Source: Phormidium tenue FACHB-1052
GTDB lineage: Bacteria > Cyanobacteriota > Cyanobacteriia > Phormidesmidales > Phormidesmidaceae
Direction: 5' to 3'
Assembly: GCF_014696675.1 (NCBI RefSeq)
Contig: NZ_JACJQN010000003.1
Span: forward strand, 186,001 to 250,000
Length of the DNA stretch: 64,000 nucleotides
Shown: positions 17,829 through 27,417 of the stretch, in pieces
Layout: each line of letters starts with the position of its first letter
How positions within the stretch are numbered: position 1 is the stretch's first letter
Made by a program: the position numbers and the translations under genes
Notes under the pieces: model-generated
The model's database searches: none
The model's input: the letters and a program-made list of their open reading frames with translations, nothing else
Told to the model about the DNA's origin: nothing

Positions 17829-18221
17829 AGCCTGTGATGTGATGAGGACTTGTCTAAAAAACTAAAAAATGAAGCTTCATTAAACTAAAGCTTTATTTAG
17901 GGCCTAAAACAAGCGCTTGGTAACGTTCCGTAACTAAGTTCAGGCCGGGCTAGGGTTTGCCAGTGAGCAGGAAAAGCGGAGGAGCAGAAGTGGCTAGGGT
18001 TCGCTGGCGCTGGGCTAGCTTCGAATTCTAGACCGGCTTAGACGGGGGAGGTGAACAGACAAAGGCGATCGCCCCCAGCCCAAAACCCTCCCGTACGAAA
18101 TGCTTCAGCCCATCGCCTACCCAAACTGAGAGGATTTTTTAAGCCACGTTGCAAAATCCCCACGGCGGTATGCTATGTTTATAAGCCGTGTCCGGTAAAC
18201 AACTGAACACGCCCCGCAAGG
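17829..18221. other. hemB promoter region and tRNA leader
   Basis: About 390 bp without a gene, upstream of both hemB (leftward) and tRNA-Lys (rightward). It holds a perfect 14-bp palindrome, AATGAAGCTTCATT (17868-17881), next to an A-rich run about 40 bp upstream of hemB, which could be an operator. Nothing else recognised. Confidence 0.5.
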
Positions 18222-18293
18222 GGGTCGCTAGCTCAGCGGTAGAGCACTCGGCTTTTAACCGATTGGTCCTGGGTTCGAATCCCAGGCGACCCA
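18222..18293 (+). tRNA. tRNA-Lys(UUU)
   Basis: 72 nt folding as a full cloverleaf: acceptor GGGTCGC/GCGACCC with discriminator A, D stem GCTC/GAGC, anticodon loop CTTTTAA giving anticodon UUU (Lys), T stem CTGGG with loop TTCGAAT. One terminal pair of the anticodon stem is mismatched. CCA is not encoded, as is usual in cyanobacteria. No attachment-site duplication or integrase is seen next to it. Confidence 0.97.
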
Positions 18294-18541
18294 TTTTAAT
18301 AAACTGGCCTTTGTCTGCCTTCCGGTAGCAAAGTTCACGGTTCCTGCCCCGCAGTGTTTTATGATGGGGTCAAACAGCAGGGCAAACACATCCCGGCTGG
18401 GTGGGGAGTCCTTTTAAGCTTGACTTTAGCTTGTCCAAACATTTCGTTATATATCCATCGATCTATTCTAAGATTGATGAGTAAGGCTACCTACTGAAAC
18501 GTCTGAAGGCCTAACGGCGAGAACACACTAGGAGGATTTTT

Positions 18542-19621
18542 ATGGCGCTTGTCTCACTGAGGCTACTGCTGGATCACGCGGCTGAGAACGGCTACGGCAT
18601 TCCGGCCTACAACGTAAACAACCTGGAGCAAATCCTGGCGATCATGAAGGCAGCGGATGACACCGACAGCCCCGTGATTTTGCAGGCCTCTCGCGGTGCT
18701 CGCTCCTACGCTGGCGAAAACTTCCTGCGTCACCTGGTGCTCGCCGCCGTTGAAACCTACCCCCACATTCCCGTGGTCATGCACCAAGACCACGGCAACT
18801 CCCCCGCCACCTGCTACTCGGCGCTGCGCAACGGCTTCACCAGCGTCATGATGGATGGCTCTTTGGAAGCTGACGCCAAAACCCCCGCCAGCTTTGAGTA
18901 CAACGCCGCTGTTACCGGCGAAGTGGTGAAAGTTGCCCACTCCATCGGTTGCAGTGTGGAAGGCGAGCTGGGCTGCCTCGGCTCCCTCGAAACCGGCGCG
19001 GGCGAAGCGGAAGACGGCCACGGCTTTGAGGGAACCCTCAGCCACGACCAACTGCTCACCGACCCCGATGAAGCGGTGCAGTTTGTCGAAGCCACCCAGG
19101 TAGATGCTCTGGCCGTTGCGATCGGCACCAGCCACGGCGCTTACAAGTTTACCCGCAAGCCCACCGGCGAAATTCTGGCCATCAGCCGCATCGAAGAAAT
19201 TCACCGCCGCCTGCCCAACACCCACCTGGTCATGCACGGGTCATCTTCTGTACCCCAGAAGTGGCTCGATATGATCAACGAGTACGGCGGGAATATTCCT
19301 GAGACCTACGGCGTGCCCATCGAAGAAATTCAAAAGGGCATTAAGAGCGGTGTGCGCAAGGTGAATATTGACACCGACAACCGTCTGGCCATCACCGCCG
19401 CCATCCGCGAAGCCGCCTTCAAGGATCCCGCCAACTTTGATCCTCGCCACTTCATGAAGCCCTCAATGAAGTATATGACCGAGGTCTGTGCTGAGCGCTA
19501 CGACGCCTTTGGCACCGCCGGTCAAGCCAGCAAGATCAAGCAAGAGCCCGTGGAAGTTTACGCCGTTAAGTACGCCAAGGGCGAGCTTGACGCTAAGGTT
19601 TCCACCACCGCTGCGGTCTAG
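18542..19621 (+). CDS. fba: class II fructose-bisphosphate aldolase
   Basis: 359 residues. Reversibly joins dihydroxyacetone phosphate with glyceraldehyde-3-phosphate (and erythrose-4-phosphate) in the Calvin cycle and glycolysis. Metal and catalytic residues are visible: HQDHGN (Asp83, His84), [23 protein letters not shown] and NIDTDNRLA. The length and sequence style fit the Calvin-cycle subtype. A consensus AGGAGG (18530-18535) sits six bases before the ATG, consistent with high expression. It follows tRNA-Lys by 248 bp and is closed by a strong terminator. Confidence 0.97.
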   Translation: MALVSLRLLLDHAAENGYGIPAYNVNNLEQILAIMKAADDTDSPVILQASRGARSYAGENFLRHLVLAAVETYPHIPVVMHQDHGNSPATCYSALRNGFTSVMMDGSLEADAKTPASFEYNAAVTGEVVKVAHSIGCSVEGELGCLGSLETGAGEAEDGHGFEGTLSHDQLLTDPDEAVQFVEATQVDALAVAIGTSHGAYKFTRKPTGEILAISRIEEIHRRLPNTHLVMHGSSSVPQKWLDMINEYGGNIPETYGVPIEEIQKGIKSGVRKVNIDTDNRLAITAAIREAAFKDPANFDPRHFMKPSMKYMTEVCAERYDAFGTAGQASKIKQEPVEVYAVKYAKGELDAKVSTTAAV

Positions 19622-19672
19622 TTATAAGCCATGTCAGTTCTGTGAAAGGGGCTGACATTACCTGAACCAACC

Positions 19673-19707
19673 CAGGGCTTCTTCGTTTGAGGGAGCCCTG
19701 TTTTTTT
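19673..19707 (+). terminator. rho-independent terminator of fba
   Basis: CAGGGCT and AGCCCTG arms with a 14-nt loop are followed directly by seven T residues, about 50 bp past the fba stop codon. Confidence 0.85.
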
Positions 19708-19842
19708 AAGATTGTTTTGCTGTTCTGGCGCTGATACAGCCAGTAAAGTCTGGGTTAGAACAGCCCAAAATACAAAAATTCAAGCCTGTCGGGCGTTTTT
19801 GATTTTTCGCTCTTCTATTTTCGTTCTTTCGCTGCATCTCCC

Positions 19843-20721
19843 ATGCCCCCCACTACTCCCCGAGAAATTTTGGCGGCGCTGCTGCCCTACCTCAAAACCG
19901 CTGGAGCCTACGCCCAGCAGGTTCAGGCCCAAATTGCGGCTCAGCCCGACAAAGATGGCAAAGGCGACAACTTTTTTGCCTCGGCCCTCAGCGATGCGGA
20001 TCTATCGATTCAAACCATGATGGAGGTGGTGCTGCTGGGGCTGTTTCCCTCGGTGCGATTCTATGGCGAAGAGCATGAGCAGACCTACAACACCAAGTAC
20101 TTTCGCGCTATCGATCTGGGGCCAGCGGGCGACTACCTGATTACCCTCGACCCCATCGACGGCACTCAGTTTTATCTGGATGGCCACTCGAACTATCAAA
20201 TTATTTTGGCCATTCTCAATGCCGATGAGTACGAGGGTGCGATCGCCATTACCCCCAGCCAAGACCTCTACTACTACACCCTGCGGGGAGAGGGCACGTT
20301 TATGGGGAGTTTGGCTCAGTCCCTCGACGACTGCACCCAAATCAAGGTACAAAACCCCACGCTAGCGATTTGTTTGGGTTGGCAAATGGGCGATCTGGTG
20401 CCCTATTTGAGCGATCGCTACCACGTCTACCACACTAAAACTGATTACTCCAAAGAGACCCAAATTCCCAACTTTAACGGTCTGCTCAGCGGTGACTTGG
20501 CCGGGGCCGTGCTGGCCAAAGGGCAGTTTATTGACGGAGCAGTGCTGGCCTTCATGGCCCAGGAAATGGGCTACATTGTCACCACATTCACCGGCAATCC
20601 ACCGCCGCCGCTGCACACCTGTAGCAACTATCTGCGCCCCGGAATGGTGATTGGCAGCTCTAAAGCCGTGCACAGCGATCTGCTGGCCGCTGTCACCGCC
20701 GCCAGGGTCGTTGGATCCTAA
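19843..20721 (+). CDS. inositol monophosphatase-family phosphatase
   Basis: 292 residues with the Mg2+-binding motifs of the family: GEEHEQ (Glu pair), LDPIDGTQFYLDG (Asp-Pro-Ile-Asp-Gly-Thr) and, near the C-terminus, FIDGAVLAFMAQEMGYIVT in place of the usual WD..A. It is probably a lithium-sensitive phosphatase acting on a small phosphorylated substrate such as inositol phosphate or PAP. The divergence around the last motif makes the substrate uncertain. It lies downstream of fba behind its terminator and is convergent with the giant membrane protein. Confidence 0.8.
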   Translation: MPPTTPREILAALLPYLKTAGAYAQQVQAQIAAQPDKDGKGDNFFASALSDADLSIQTMMEVVLLGLFPSVRFYGEEHEQTYNTKYFRAIDLGPAGDYLITLDPIDGTQFYLDGHSNYQIILAILNADEYEGAIAITPSQDLYYYTLRGEGTFMGSLAQSLDDCTQIKVQNPTLAICLGWQMGDLVPYLSDRYHVYHTKTDYSKETQIPNFNGLLSGDLAGAVLAKGQFIDGAVLAFMAQEMGYIVTTFTGNPPPPLHTCSNYLRPGMVIGSSKAVHSDLLAAVTAARVVGS

Positions 20722-20746
20722 AAATTTAGCTGATTAAAACAGAAAG

Positions 20747-20809
20747 TTTTGAGTTCTCAGTTTTGAGTTTTGAATTGCTTGGTCAACTTAAAATTCAAAA
20801 TTCAAAACT
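20747..20809. repeat. AT-rich AGTTTTGAATTTTG-type repeat, copy 1
   Basis: Direct copies of AGTTTTGAGTTTTGAATT (20759-20776) are followed by a near-perfect inverted copy (20792-20809), forming an 18-bp stem with one mismatch. Relatives lie at 46204-46255, 53793-53985 and 60771-60788. It fills the gap between two convergent genes, where it could act as a two-way transcript end. Confidence 0.75.
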
Positions 20810-20815
20810 TCCCTC

Positions 20816-23800
20816 TTACTGCCATGCATCTAAATCTTGCCCCCAGTTCTGGGTGAGCTGGAGCCACTGACCACGCCGACGCTCCACATCAGCGGCGATC
20901 CAGATCAGGGCAACGCCGACTAAAATGCCGACCACCCACTTGATGAACGGGAAAGCCGCATTGAGCACCACTAATTGGTTGAGGGCGTTGAGGGCAAAAA
21001 CAACTGTGCCCACGTAGAGCAGAGCGCGAATGCGTAGCAGGAGCCCGGCGGCGATCGCCCCCAAGGCCATGGCCCCCACCGGCAGCCCTGCCCAGCGTTC
21101 GGTTAGCAGCGCTGTAAGCAAAATCAGTGCCAGGGCAATCAGCCGCAGCCAGTGGCGTTGTTCTTTCCCCTCAGAGCGCTTCAGTGCTGGATCGACCTGG
21201 GCGATGTAGAGCAGAGCCAGACCCAGGGGCAACACCCAGGCAAGGCTATCGTCGATGGCGCGATTCTCAAGCCAGACCCAAATCGCCCAGGTCGCGCAGA
21301 ATACCGAGAGGTAAGACACGCGAATTTTGCCGCTGTGCCAGGCCAGCCAGCCGTAGAACCCGGTCAGCACCCACAGGGTCGGGATATGGTCAAACCCTCC
21401 TGTGAGCAGGGCAATCAGCAGCGGGACGACGACGGCCATCACTCGCCAGGGACGCTGGGGCCAGCCCCAGGTAGCCCAGGGTAACCAATAGACGGGCACC
21501 GCCACGGCGCAGGCCACCGCGCCCCACCAGTTGTCGAGGAATCCTAGCGTTGGGAACAGCGATCGCCCCAGGGCAAACCAGCCGACAAGTTCTACGAGTC
21601 CGGCGTAAACCCAGGCTTGCTGTACTTCACCAGAGATCCCCAACCGTCCCTGGCTGAGGGCGTAGAACACCAGGGCGGTGGCGATCGCCATCCCTAGCCA
21701 GCCCAAAGTAGCCTCGGCAAACCCAAAGCCAACGCCGCCGCCCAGCATCAGTAAACCGCCAATGAACCAGTGGAGGTGAGCCGCCCAAACCAGCTCCACT
21801 TGGGGGATTCTCAGGGTGCGATCGAGCTGCCCTGCCACCAGGCGATAAACCGTCATGATCAGCGCCGCGACTCCTGCCAGCACCAGCAGAGCATCTGCCG
21901 CCTCGCCGCCAGAGCCTTGCAGCATCTGATAGATCACCAGCTCATACCACCCCACCGACAGCAGCCCCAGGGCCAGCCACCGAGCCAGGGCCGTTTGGGA
22001 ACGTCGCCCCACCTCTAGCACCAGCAGGGCCGCGACGACGACGAGCCAGCCTGTCCAGGCTGTGGCCGTGTAGGCCCGTAGAGCCAGCGCCAGTCCGGCA
22101 TAGAGCAGCGTCAGGGTTTGTAGGGAAGGAGCCAGGGCTGGGCGAGAGCGGCCCACAATTGCAGATAGAACCAGGGCGATCGCCCCTAGCCCCAAAGTTG
22201 GCACCGCCAAAGCAACCACCGTGGGATAGCGCTCTACCATGCTCCCGGCTATCAGCAGTTCTATTCCCCAACCTGCCAGATAAATAGTGGAAGGCCGCAC
22301 GGCTCCCCAGTAGCGGAGGAGCAGAACCGCTAAGAATGCAGCCAGGACAGCCACGATCAAAGGGCGAGGTTCTCGCCAGCCGAGGTAGTAGAGAGAGACC
22401 GCAACGGTTGAAAGGGTCAGTAAGCCAATGGCCAGGATGTGGCTCCAGCGATCGCATGCCACCCGATACAAACCAGATAGCGAAGGCGTTTCAGCATCTT
22501 GGGGCATGGGCAGCGATCGCCAGGCAATCCACAGCACCGCCATTAGCCCCACCGTGACCAGACCCCAGTCGGCCAGATGGCGCGGAAAGCCAGTTACCCA
22601 ATCCGCCAGGCTGCTATAGACCCAGCCCAAGGCAAAGCCCACCGCCAAAAACGCCACCCCTGGCCATCGATAGACCGTGCTATTCACTGCCGTTAAGGCC
22701 GTCGCCGAGCCCAAACCCACCAGCCGAGTCCAGGGCAGCCCCAGGGTAAAGGGTAAGGCAATACCTGTGGTCAACACGCTGGCGCGGTGGCGACCGATCA
22801 GCAGCAACACCAGCGGTATCACCAGCCCCACCCAGCTTGTGGTGGCGCGCCAGCCGCTGTCGAGCAGATCGGCCCACAGTAGCGCGTAGCTCAGGGCAGA
22901 TAGCCCCACCCCGTAGAGCCAGGCCGTGCGGCCCCAGAGGGCGTGCAGAAATTTGCTCAGCACCAGCGCCACCGTGGTCAGGGCTACCATGACCAAAACC
23001 CAGCGGTCTAAGGGTAAATTTGGCCAGCGATCGCCGATGGCAACCACAATGCTCCCCAGAGCCAGGCCGTAGGTAACGACAATGCGCCACTGAGCCGGAG
23101 CAGCCCGCCGCAGCGTTACCACCAGCGCCGTGATCGTAGAGGCGATCAAATTCACCACCAGTACCGGGCTGCTGGACAAGCTGATCAGCGTCAATAGAAC
23201 GTTGCTACCCAGGGCAATACTGTCGCTAAAGCGGCTCAGTTTTAGCTGATCCCGCCGCCGATACCAGTCGGCCAAGGCCACCATACCCACCACATAGGGA
23301 AATAGCGAAATTCCCCACAGCGGCCAGGTGCCCATCGCAAAGTCATCCCACCGAGCCAGGGGAGCCAGCATGGTCTGCCGCAGCGACAGAGGCAGCATCT
23401 CCCAGCCAACGAAGCCGAGCTGGACGGCAATGCCATAGGCAATCAGCAAATCTCGCCGCTTGCCCAGCTTGGCCAACGCCTGAATACGGAGCGCCAGACC
23501 GAGCAGCCCGATGCCAAACGCCTGAATCAGCCAGTCGGCGATCGCCAGCGACCAACCCCACCACAGCAGCCCCCGCCCCAGGGCAATTCCGCCGCGAAAG
23601 GGGTGGTTTGCGGCGGTCTCTGGTTGTGAATTAGGCGCTGACGTAGGCTCGGCCTCGGGTTTGGGCACCAGCCGTCGCTGGCCCAGCCACACCAGAGTGG
23701 CTCCATAGAGGCCAAAGGCCAGGCCAAACTGCCCCACCTGAATCGACTCCCCTAGGGTCAGCCCGCGCGCCAGCAAAAGACCGAGGGCAGCGGTAATCAC

Positions 23801-24787
23801 TACCGTGGGCCAGCGCAGTCCAGGCGTGGCGGGCCGTTGCCGCTGGTCGTAAATAGTAGCAGCAGCAGTTCCCAATACCCCAGCATAGACTGCCAGCAGC
23901 GGCCCGCCAGCAAGGCTCCAGCCGGTGTGAAGATAGGCTAAGCCCAGGGCGTTGGCCTGCTCTAAAGGGGTGCTGTTTTGCTGACGCAGCACTTGTAGGG
24001 CTGTGAAGGTAAGCAGAATGGCGGCGATCGCCCCCACCAGCACACCGCCCCCGCGCCACACCCCCAGCCCATCCAGCGCCCAAAAATTTAGCGGCACCAG
24101 CAGCAAGGTAATCATTTGCAGGGTTTTAGCCGTTAGCTGCAAATTGGGGTTCTGGCGGCACCACAGCCCCGCCGCCCAAAACACCAGGGTATAGGCCAGC
24201 AGCACCATATACTGTCCCGCCGCGTTAAACCTGGCCCACTGGGTTGCCGCCAGCACCGCCGACGACAGCACGACTAAAAATACCCCCAGCCCCAGCAGCC
24301 ACACCACGCTCAGCTCGCTCATCAAGCGGCCCAGCCAAGGGTTTGTCAGAGCGGGGCGTTGAGCCGTGGCCCGATTCTGGCGCTGATTAGATGGGCGAGT
24401 GTTGGTGGTAGAACGGGGCGCTTCGCGAAGCGATCCCTGCGGGAATCGCTGTCGCCGAGGGCGAGCAGCCGGTTCAGCCGGGACAAAATTCGTAATCGGC
24501 GCGTCTCCCGCGGGGACAGCCTCCGTGGAGGGCGTCTCTCCCGCCGCCAGGGCACCTTCAGGTTCTAGAAAAGGATTGACCGCATCAACCAAGTTCAATT
24601 CTGCCGTGGCTGCGGTTGCCGCCTGGGGCAGCCAGTCACACCTGAGGCTGGTCTGCCCCAGGTCACGCACCTGCTGGTCGGTGATCAGACCGAGCCGCAG
24701 CCAGGTCTCCAGCCCTTCCAACAGCCCCGGCTGGTCGGGCGACAGGTCTAGCTGTACTCGAATCGTGGGGTCGCGATCGTCAGCCAT
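20816..24787 (-). CDS. very large polytopic membrane protein, unknown function
   Basis: 1323 residues. The first about 150 residues are soluble: a short helical domain (DLSPDQPGLLEGLETWLRLG) and an Arg/Pro/Ala-rich linker. The rest consists of dozens of hydrophobic helices separated by short, often Trp- and Arg-rich loops, and no catalytic motif is evident. The pattern recalls cyanobacterial giant integral proteins related to DUF2157, but I cannot confirm that family. The linker is coded by a cluster of GC-rich palindromic repeats. It is not part of an obvious operon. Confidence 0.8.
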   Translation of the reverse strand: MADDRDPTIRVQLDLSPDQPGLLEGLETWLRLGLITDQQVRDLGQTSLRCDWLPQAATAATAELNLVDAVNPFLEPEGALAAGETPSTEAVPAGDAPITNFVPAEPAARPRRQRFPQGSLREAPRSTTNTRPSNQRQNRATAQRPALTNPWLGRLMSELSVVWLLGLGVFLVVLSSAVLAATQWARFNAAGQYMVLLAYTLVFWAAGLWCRQNPNLQLTAKTLQMITLLLVPLNFWALDGLGVWRGGGVLVGAIAAILLTFTALQVLRQQNSTPLEQANALGLAYLHTGWSLAGGPLLAVYAGVLGTAAATIYDQRQRPATPGLRWPTVVITAALGLLLARGLTLGESIQVGQFGLAFGLYGATLVWLGQRRLVPKPEAEPTSAPNSQPETAANHPFRGGIALGRGLLWWGWSLAIADWLIQAFGIGLLGLALRIQALAKLGKRRDLLIAYGIAVQLGFVGWEMLPLSLRQTMLAPLARWDDFAMGTWPLWGISLFPYVVGMVALADWYRRRDQLKLSRFSDSIALGSNVLLTLISLSSSPVLVVNLIASTITALVVTLRRAAPAQWRIVVTYGLALGSIVVAIGDRWPNLPLDRWVLVMVALTTVALVLSKFLHALWGRTAWLYGVGLSALSYALLWADLLDSGWRATTSWVGLVIPLVLLLIGRHRASVLTTGIALPFTLGLPWTRLVGLGSATALTAVNSTVYRWPGVAFLAVGFALGWVYSSLADWVTGFPRHLADWGLVTVGLMAVLWIAWRSLPMPQDAETPSLSGLYRVACDRWSHILAIGLLTLSTVAVSLYYLGWREPRPLIVAVLAAFLAVLLLRYWGAVRPSTIYLAGWGIELLIAGSMVERYPTVVALAVPTLGLGAIALVLSAIVGRSRPALAPSLQTLTLLYAGLALALRAYTATAWTGWLVVVAALLVLEVGRRSQTALARWLALGLLSVGWYELVIYQMLQGSGGEAADALLVLAGVAALIMTVYRLVAGQLDRTLRIPQVELVWAAHLHWFIGGLLMLGGGVGFGFAEATLGWLGMAIATALVFYALSQGRLGISGEVQQAWVYAGLVELVGWFALGRSLFPTLGFLDNWWGAVACAVAVPVYWLPWATWGWPQRPWRVMAVVVPLLIALLTGGFDHIPTLWVLTGFYGWLAWHSGKIRVSYLSVFCATWAIWVWLENRAIDDSLAWVLPLGLALLYIAQVDPALKRSEGKEQRHWLRLIALALILLTALLTERWAGLPVGAMALGAIAAGLLLRIRALLYVGTVVFALNALNQLVVLNAAFPFIKWVVGILVGVALIWIAADVERRRGQWLQLTQNWGQDLDAWQ
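24419..24550. repeat. cluster of GC-rich palindromic repeats inside a gene
   Basis: Four overlapping or adjacent hairpins: CGCTTCGCGAAGCG (24419-24432), GCGATCCC-TGC-GGGAATCGC (24430-24449), GTCTCCCGCGGGGAC (about 24502-24516) and CCTCCGTGGAGG (about 24520-24531). Such CTTCGCGAAG / CCCTGCGGGA elements are typical intergenic small repeats in filamentous cyanobacteria. Here they lie in-frame in the N-terminal linker of the giant membrane protein and code for its Pro/Arg/Ala-rich sequence. Confidence 0.8.
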
Positions 24788-24875
24788 GCTCTGCCTTGGG
24801 GGGACGGTTTTAGAATTATGGAGGTTACCACAGCCAGTAGATTCTCTAGCCTGAGATTCTTAACCTGCGCGAGGT

Positions 24876-25841
24876 CTACTTCATATCGGCATAAAGTCGT
24901 CCGTGCTTGCCCAGAGTTGTGGCCAGTGTGTAAACCGTATAAAACCAGCCCAGCCCAAAAAATAGCCCTCGGCTGAGAATCTTCAGCGGATGGCCGCTTT
25001 TATTGCAGGGGGGGTGCCCCAGCACGTGACAGTCAAACAGACGACCGTAGAGCCGCAGGTTTTGCCCGAGGGTGAGATTTTTCAACGCCAGCAAAAAGTG
25101 GTTGTGGTAGAAGTTCATCTGGTAGCTGAGCGATCGCGTCGCAATGTCGTGACAGCCGCCCGTCTCTTCGCCCAAATGCACCAGGTGGGCCTCCGGGTTG
25201 TACCAAATGATGTAACCGGTGGAGCGAATGTGGAGGCAAAAATCAGATTCTTCCCGCACGGCACTGCCGTAGAAGCGTTCGTCAAACCGCAGCCTGTGCT
25301 TGTCGAACAGCTCCCGCCGAAACGACATGTTGCACCCCCGCGCCGTCAGCACCTGCTGGGGCTGGGTAGTATGCACCAGGTCGATGTGGTACCAAGCAAT
25401 CCCTGGATCCATCGCCTGAGGAGGCAGGTAGTCGATTTCTAGATTCGTTTGCTCCGCCAGCTTCATGCGGTCAAACACGCGCCCCGCCACGGCCCCAACC
25501 TCGGGCTGCTCCAGAAAGGTACGGGCGTGGGCATAGAGATAGCCCGGAGGCAGCACCACATCGTCATCAATGAAGAGAACCAGATCGGAATGCGATCGCT
25601 CTATACCCCAATTTCGCGCCGCCGGTAAACTCGCCCAAGGCACCGAATACCAGGTAATATCCCCCGCATTCTGCCAAGCCTGGAGCTGCTGCTGAATTTC
25701 CGGCTGGTGGGTCTGAGTCTGGTCTATCACCACGACTTCGTAAGCCGGATAATCTTGAGCCAGCACGCTGCGCAGCGTCTCGCACAGCACAGCCTCCCGC
25801 TGATAGGTCGGAATGATCACGACAATGGTGGGCCAATCCAT
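24876..25841 (-). CDS. family 2 glycosyltransferase
   Basis: 321 residues with a GT-A fold start (VVIIPTYQREAVLCETLRSVLAQDYPAYEVVVIDQ), the metal-binding DDDV motif (LVLFIDDDVVLPPGY) and a later RGCNMSFRRELF...FDERFYGSAVREESDFCLHIR block in which the ED-type acidic pair binds the acceptor. It transfers a sugar from a nucleotide donor, probably to a polysaccharide or lipid. The C-terminus has a hydrophobic stretch (GLFFGLGWFYTVYTLATTL) that may associate with membrane. No other glycan genes are adjacent. Confidence 0.9.
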   Translation of the reverse strand: MDWPTIVVIIPTYQREAVLCETLRSVLAQDYPAYEVVVIDQTQTHQPEIQQQLQAWQNAGDITWYSVPWASLPAARNWGIERSHSDLVLFIDDDVVLPPGYLYAHARTFLEQPEVGAVAGRVFDRMKLAEQTNLEIDYLPPQAMDPGIAWYHIDLVHTTQPQQVLTARGCNMSFRRELFDKHRLRFDERFYGSAVREESDFCLHIRSTGYIIWYNPEAHLVHLGEETGGCHDIATRSLSYQMNFYHNHFLLALKNLTLGQNLRLYGRLFDCHVLGHPPCNKSGHPLKILSRGLFFGLGWFYTVYTLATTLGKHGRLYADMK

Positions 25842-25886
25842 AGCAACCGGGGATGTAGGGCTCAGACCAGTATTCCCACCGATCCG

Positions 25887-25916
25887 CTACTCCCCACTCC
25901 CTACTCCCTACTCCTC
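25887..25916. repeat. CTACTCCC simple repeat
   Basis: Imperfect tandem CTACTCCC/CACTCCC units fill the 73-bp gap between the glycosyltransferase start and the nadK stop. Related sequence is near 46262-46288 and, on the other strand, inside pruA at 11070. Confidence 0.7.
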
Positions 25917-26832
25917 ACGGCAACTCCACCGACGTGGGCTTCGCAATATGCGGCAGCCCCCAGCCCAGCTTTTCGCGCAGTACGGTAAAGAATTCCGGCG
26001 GTTTCAGCCGAATGAACCGCGCCGGGTAAGGGGCGCGGCAGGTGCTCACCTCATCTTTGGTCATCACATAGCAGCCCGCGTTGCCGTCCACAATCAGCAC
26101 CAGGGGGTCGGGGTTGGCCGAGCGAATGATTACCTGTTCGCGATCGGGAAACACCAGCCCTCGGGATGCCAGGGAGTGCGGGCAAATGGGGATGAGCTGA
26201 GTCACCGACACCCCAGGGGCGATCACTGGCCCCCCCGCCGAGAGCGAATAGGCCGTAGACCCCGTGGGCGTCGACACAATAATGCCGTCAGCCGCAATGT
26301 CTACCGGGGAGTGGCAGCCGATCGCCACTTCAAAGTGACACATGCTGGTCAGAGGCTCGCGGTGCAGCACCATCTCGTTGAGACAGAGGGCTTCCCATAC
26401 CAGGCTCGACTCGTGGAAAAGGCGCACCGCTAGCATGCCCCGCTCCTCGACTTCGTAGTCGCCCGCTAGTACCTGATCCATAGCCTGGGGCAGCTGATTC
26501 AAATAAGCCTCGGTCAAAAAGCCCATGTGGCCCGTATTGACCGTCAGCAGGGGCACCCCGATGGGGGCAAGTTGGCGACAGGCCGATAGCACCGTGCCAT
26601 CGCCCCCCAGCACCACCGCAAAACTCATGTCGGCGTCGAAATTGGGCGGCACCAGACTGTCGAGCGGAGTGTGGCAGACAGGGCGTTCGGGCTGCGAGTA
26701 GCCCAAAATGCCACCCATGCCGGTGGCCAGGCTGACGGTGTAGCCTCGACGGGTCAGTTTTTCATCCCATTCGAGAGCGGCCTGGCAGGCCACAGGCTTA
26801 ACGTCGTTGTAGATAATGCCAACCTTGGGCAC
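25915..26832 (-). CDS. nadK: NAD kinase
   Basis: 305 residues. Phosphorylates NAD+ to NADP+, the pool used by photosynthetic electron transport and by the G6PDH encoded downstream in this window. It contains GGDGT (76-80), [16 protein letters not shown] and [15 protein letters not shown], the complete ATP/NAD site set. The length is normal. Cyanobacteria often carry two NAD kinases; which paralogue this is cannot be told here. Confidence 0.96.
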   Translation of the reverse strand: MPKVGIIYNDVKPVACQAALEWDEKLTRRGYTVSLATGMGGILGYSQPERPVCHTPLDSLVPPNFDADMSFAVVLGGDGTVLSACRQLAPIGVPLLTVNTGHMGFLTEAYLNQLPQAMDQVLAGDYEVEERGMLAVRLFHESSLVWEALCLNEMVLHREPLTSMCHFEVAIGCHSPVDIAADGIIVSTPTGSTAYSLSAGGPVIAPGVSVTQLIPICPHSLASRGLVFPDREQVIIRSANPDPLVLIVDGNAGCYVMTKDEVSTCRAPYPARFIRLKPPEFFTVLREKLGWGLPHIAKPTSVELP

Positions 26833-27136
26833 AGGCAGGGTCCAACCTTACAATCGGGGAAATCAGGTAAACAAAACGTGCCCTACACCCGCTAAGATGC
26901 CGAACACGCTGGGGATCACAATTTAGCTTCTCCCTAGGCTACCGTTTTTTCGTCTAGGGTAAAACAGCCCGGCACCGAATTGCCCGACAACCTTACGCTT
27001 TTAGGGTGCTGAGTCGTATCGTTGCCCACAACATCGGGGTAGACCACGGCCTACGCTACGGTTATCTTACCTGTGGGGGTTTTGCCCAGCCCTGACCCCG
27101 CTCACCATTGTTTTGTATCGCTTTGCTTTTGCCGCC
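26833..27136. other. intergenic region between nadK and DUF3146 gene
   Basis: About 300 bp containing the divergent start regions of nadK and the DUF3146 gene. There is a weak 6-bp inverted pair CCCTAG/CTAGGG around 26932-26958 and no other structure. No gene recognised. Confidence 0.4.
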
Positions 27137-27397
27137 GTGACCCGTCGCCCCTCTGAAACCACTGCCTACGTTCGCATTACCCACCAGTCATGGACCCAGG
27201 GCCGCATCGAAGGCGAAGTGCGGGCTAGCACCTATGAGTGGCAATTTCAGTGGCGCTTTCGCCAGGGCAACCTGCGGGTAGAGCCATCCCTGGGGCGAGC
27301 ACTGATCTGCGAACCCCTCAGCCGCTTTCTAGAACGCTTTGACTACCAGCTCGAACCCGGCGGTGACTATTCGTTTACCATCCGGGCCAAGCTATAG
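27137..27397 (+). CDS. DUF3146 family protein
   Basis: About 86 residues if the GTG at 27137 is used; a TTG at 27113 would add eight. The sequence (ETTAYVRITHQSWTQGRIEGEVRASTYEWQFQWRF...EPSLGRALICEPLSRFLERF.YQLEPGGDYSFTIRA) matches the small cyanobacterial DUF3146 family throughout. Function unknown. It is convergent with the YqgF-like gene, about 20 bp away. Confidence 0.87.
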   Translation: MTRRPSETTAYVRITHQSWTQGRIEGEVRASTYEWQFQWRFRQGNLRVEPSLGRALICEPLSRFLERFDYQLEPGGDYSFTIRAKL

Positions 27398-27417
27398 GTC
27401 AAGAGATAGATCGCGGC

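Noticed and set aside
18222-18293. tRNA-Lys as an integration site
   Set aside because: No integrase and no duplicated tRNA 3' end in the flanks; the neighbours are housekeeping genes.
18563-19237. Open frame of 224 codons on the - strand
   Set aside because: Antisense to the aldolase gene, with shadow-like composition.
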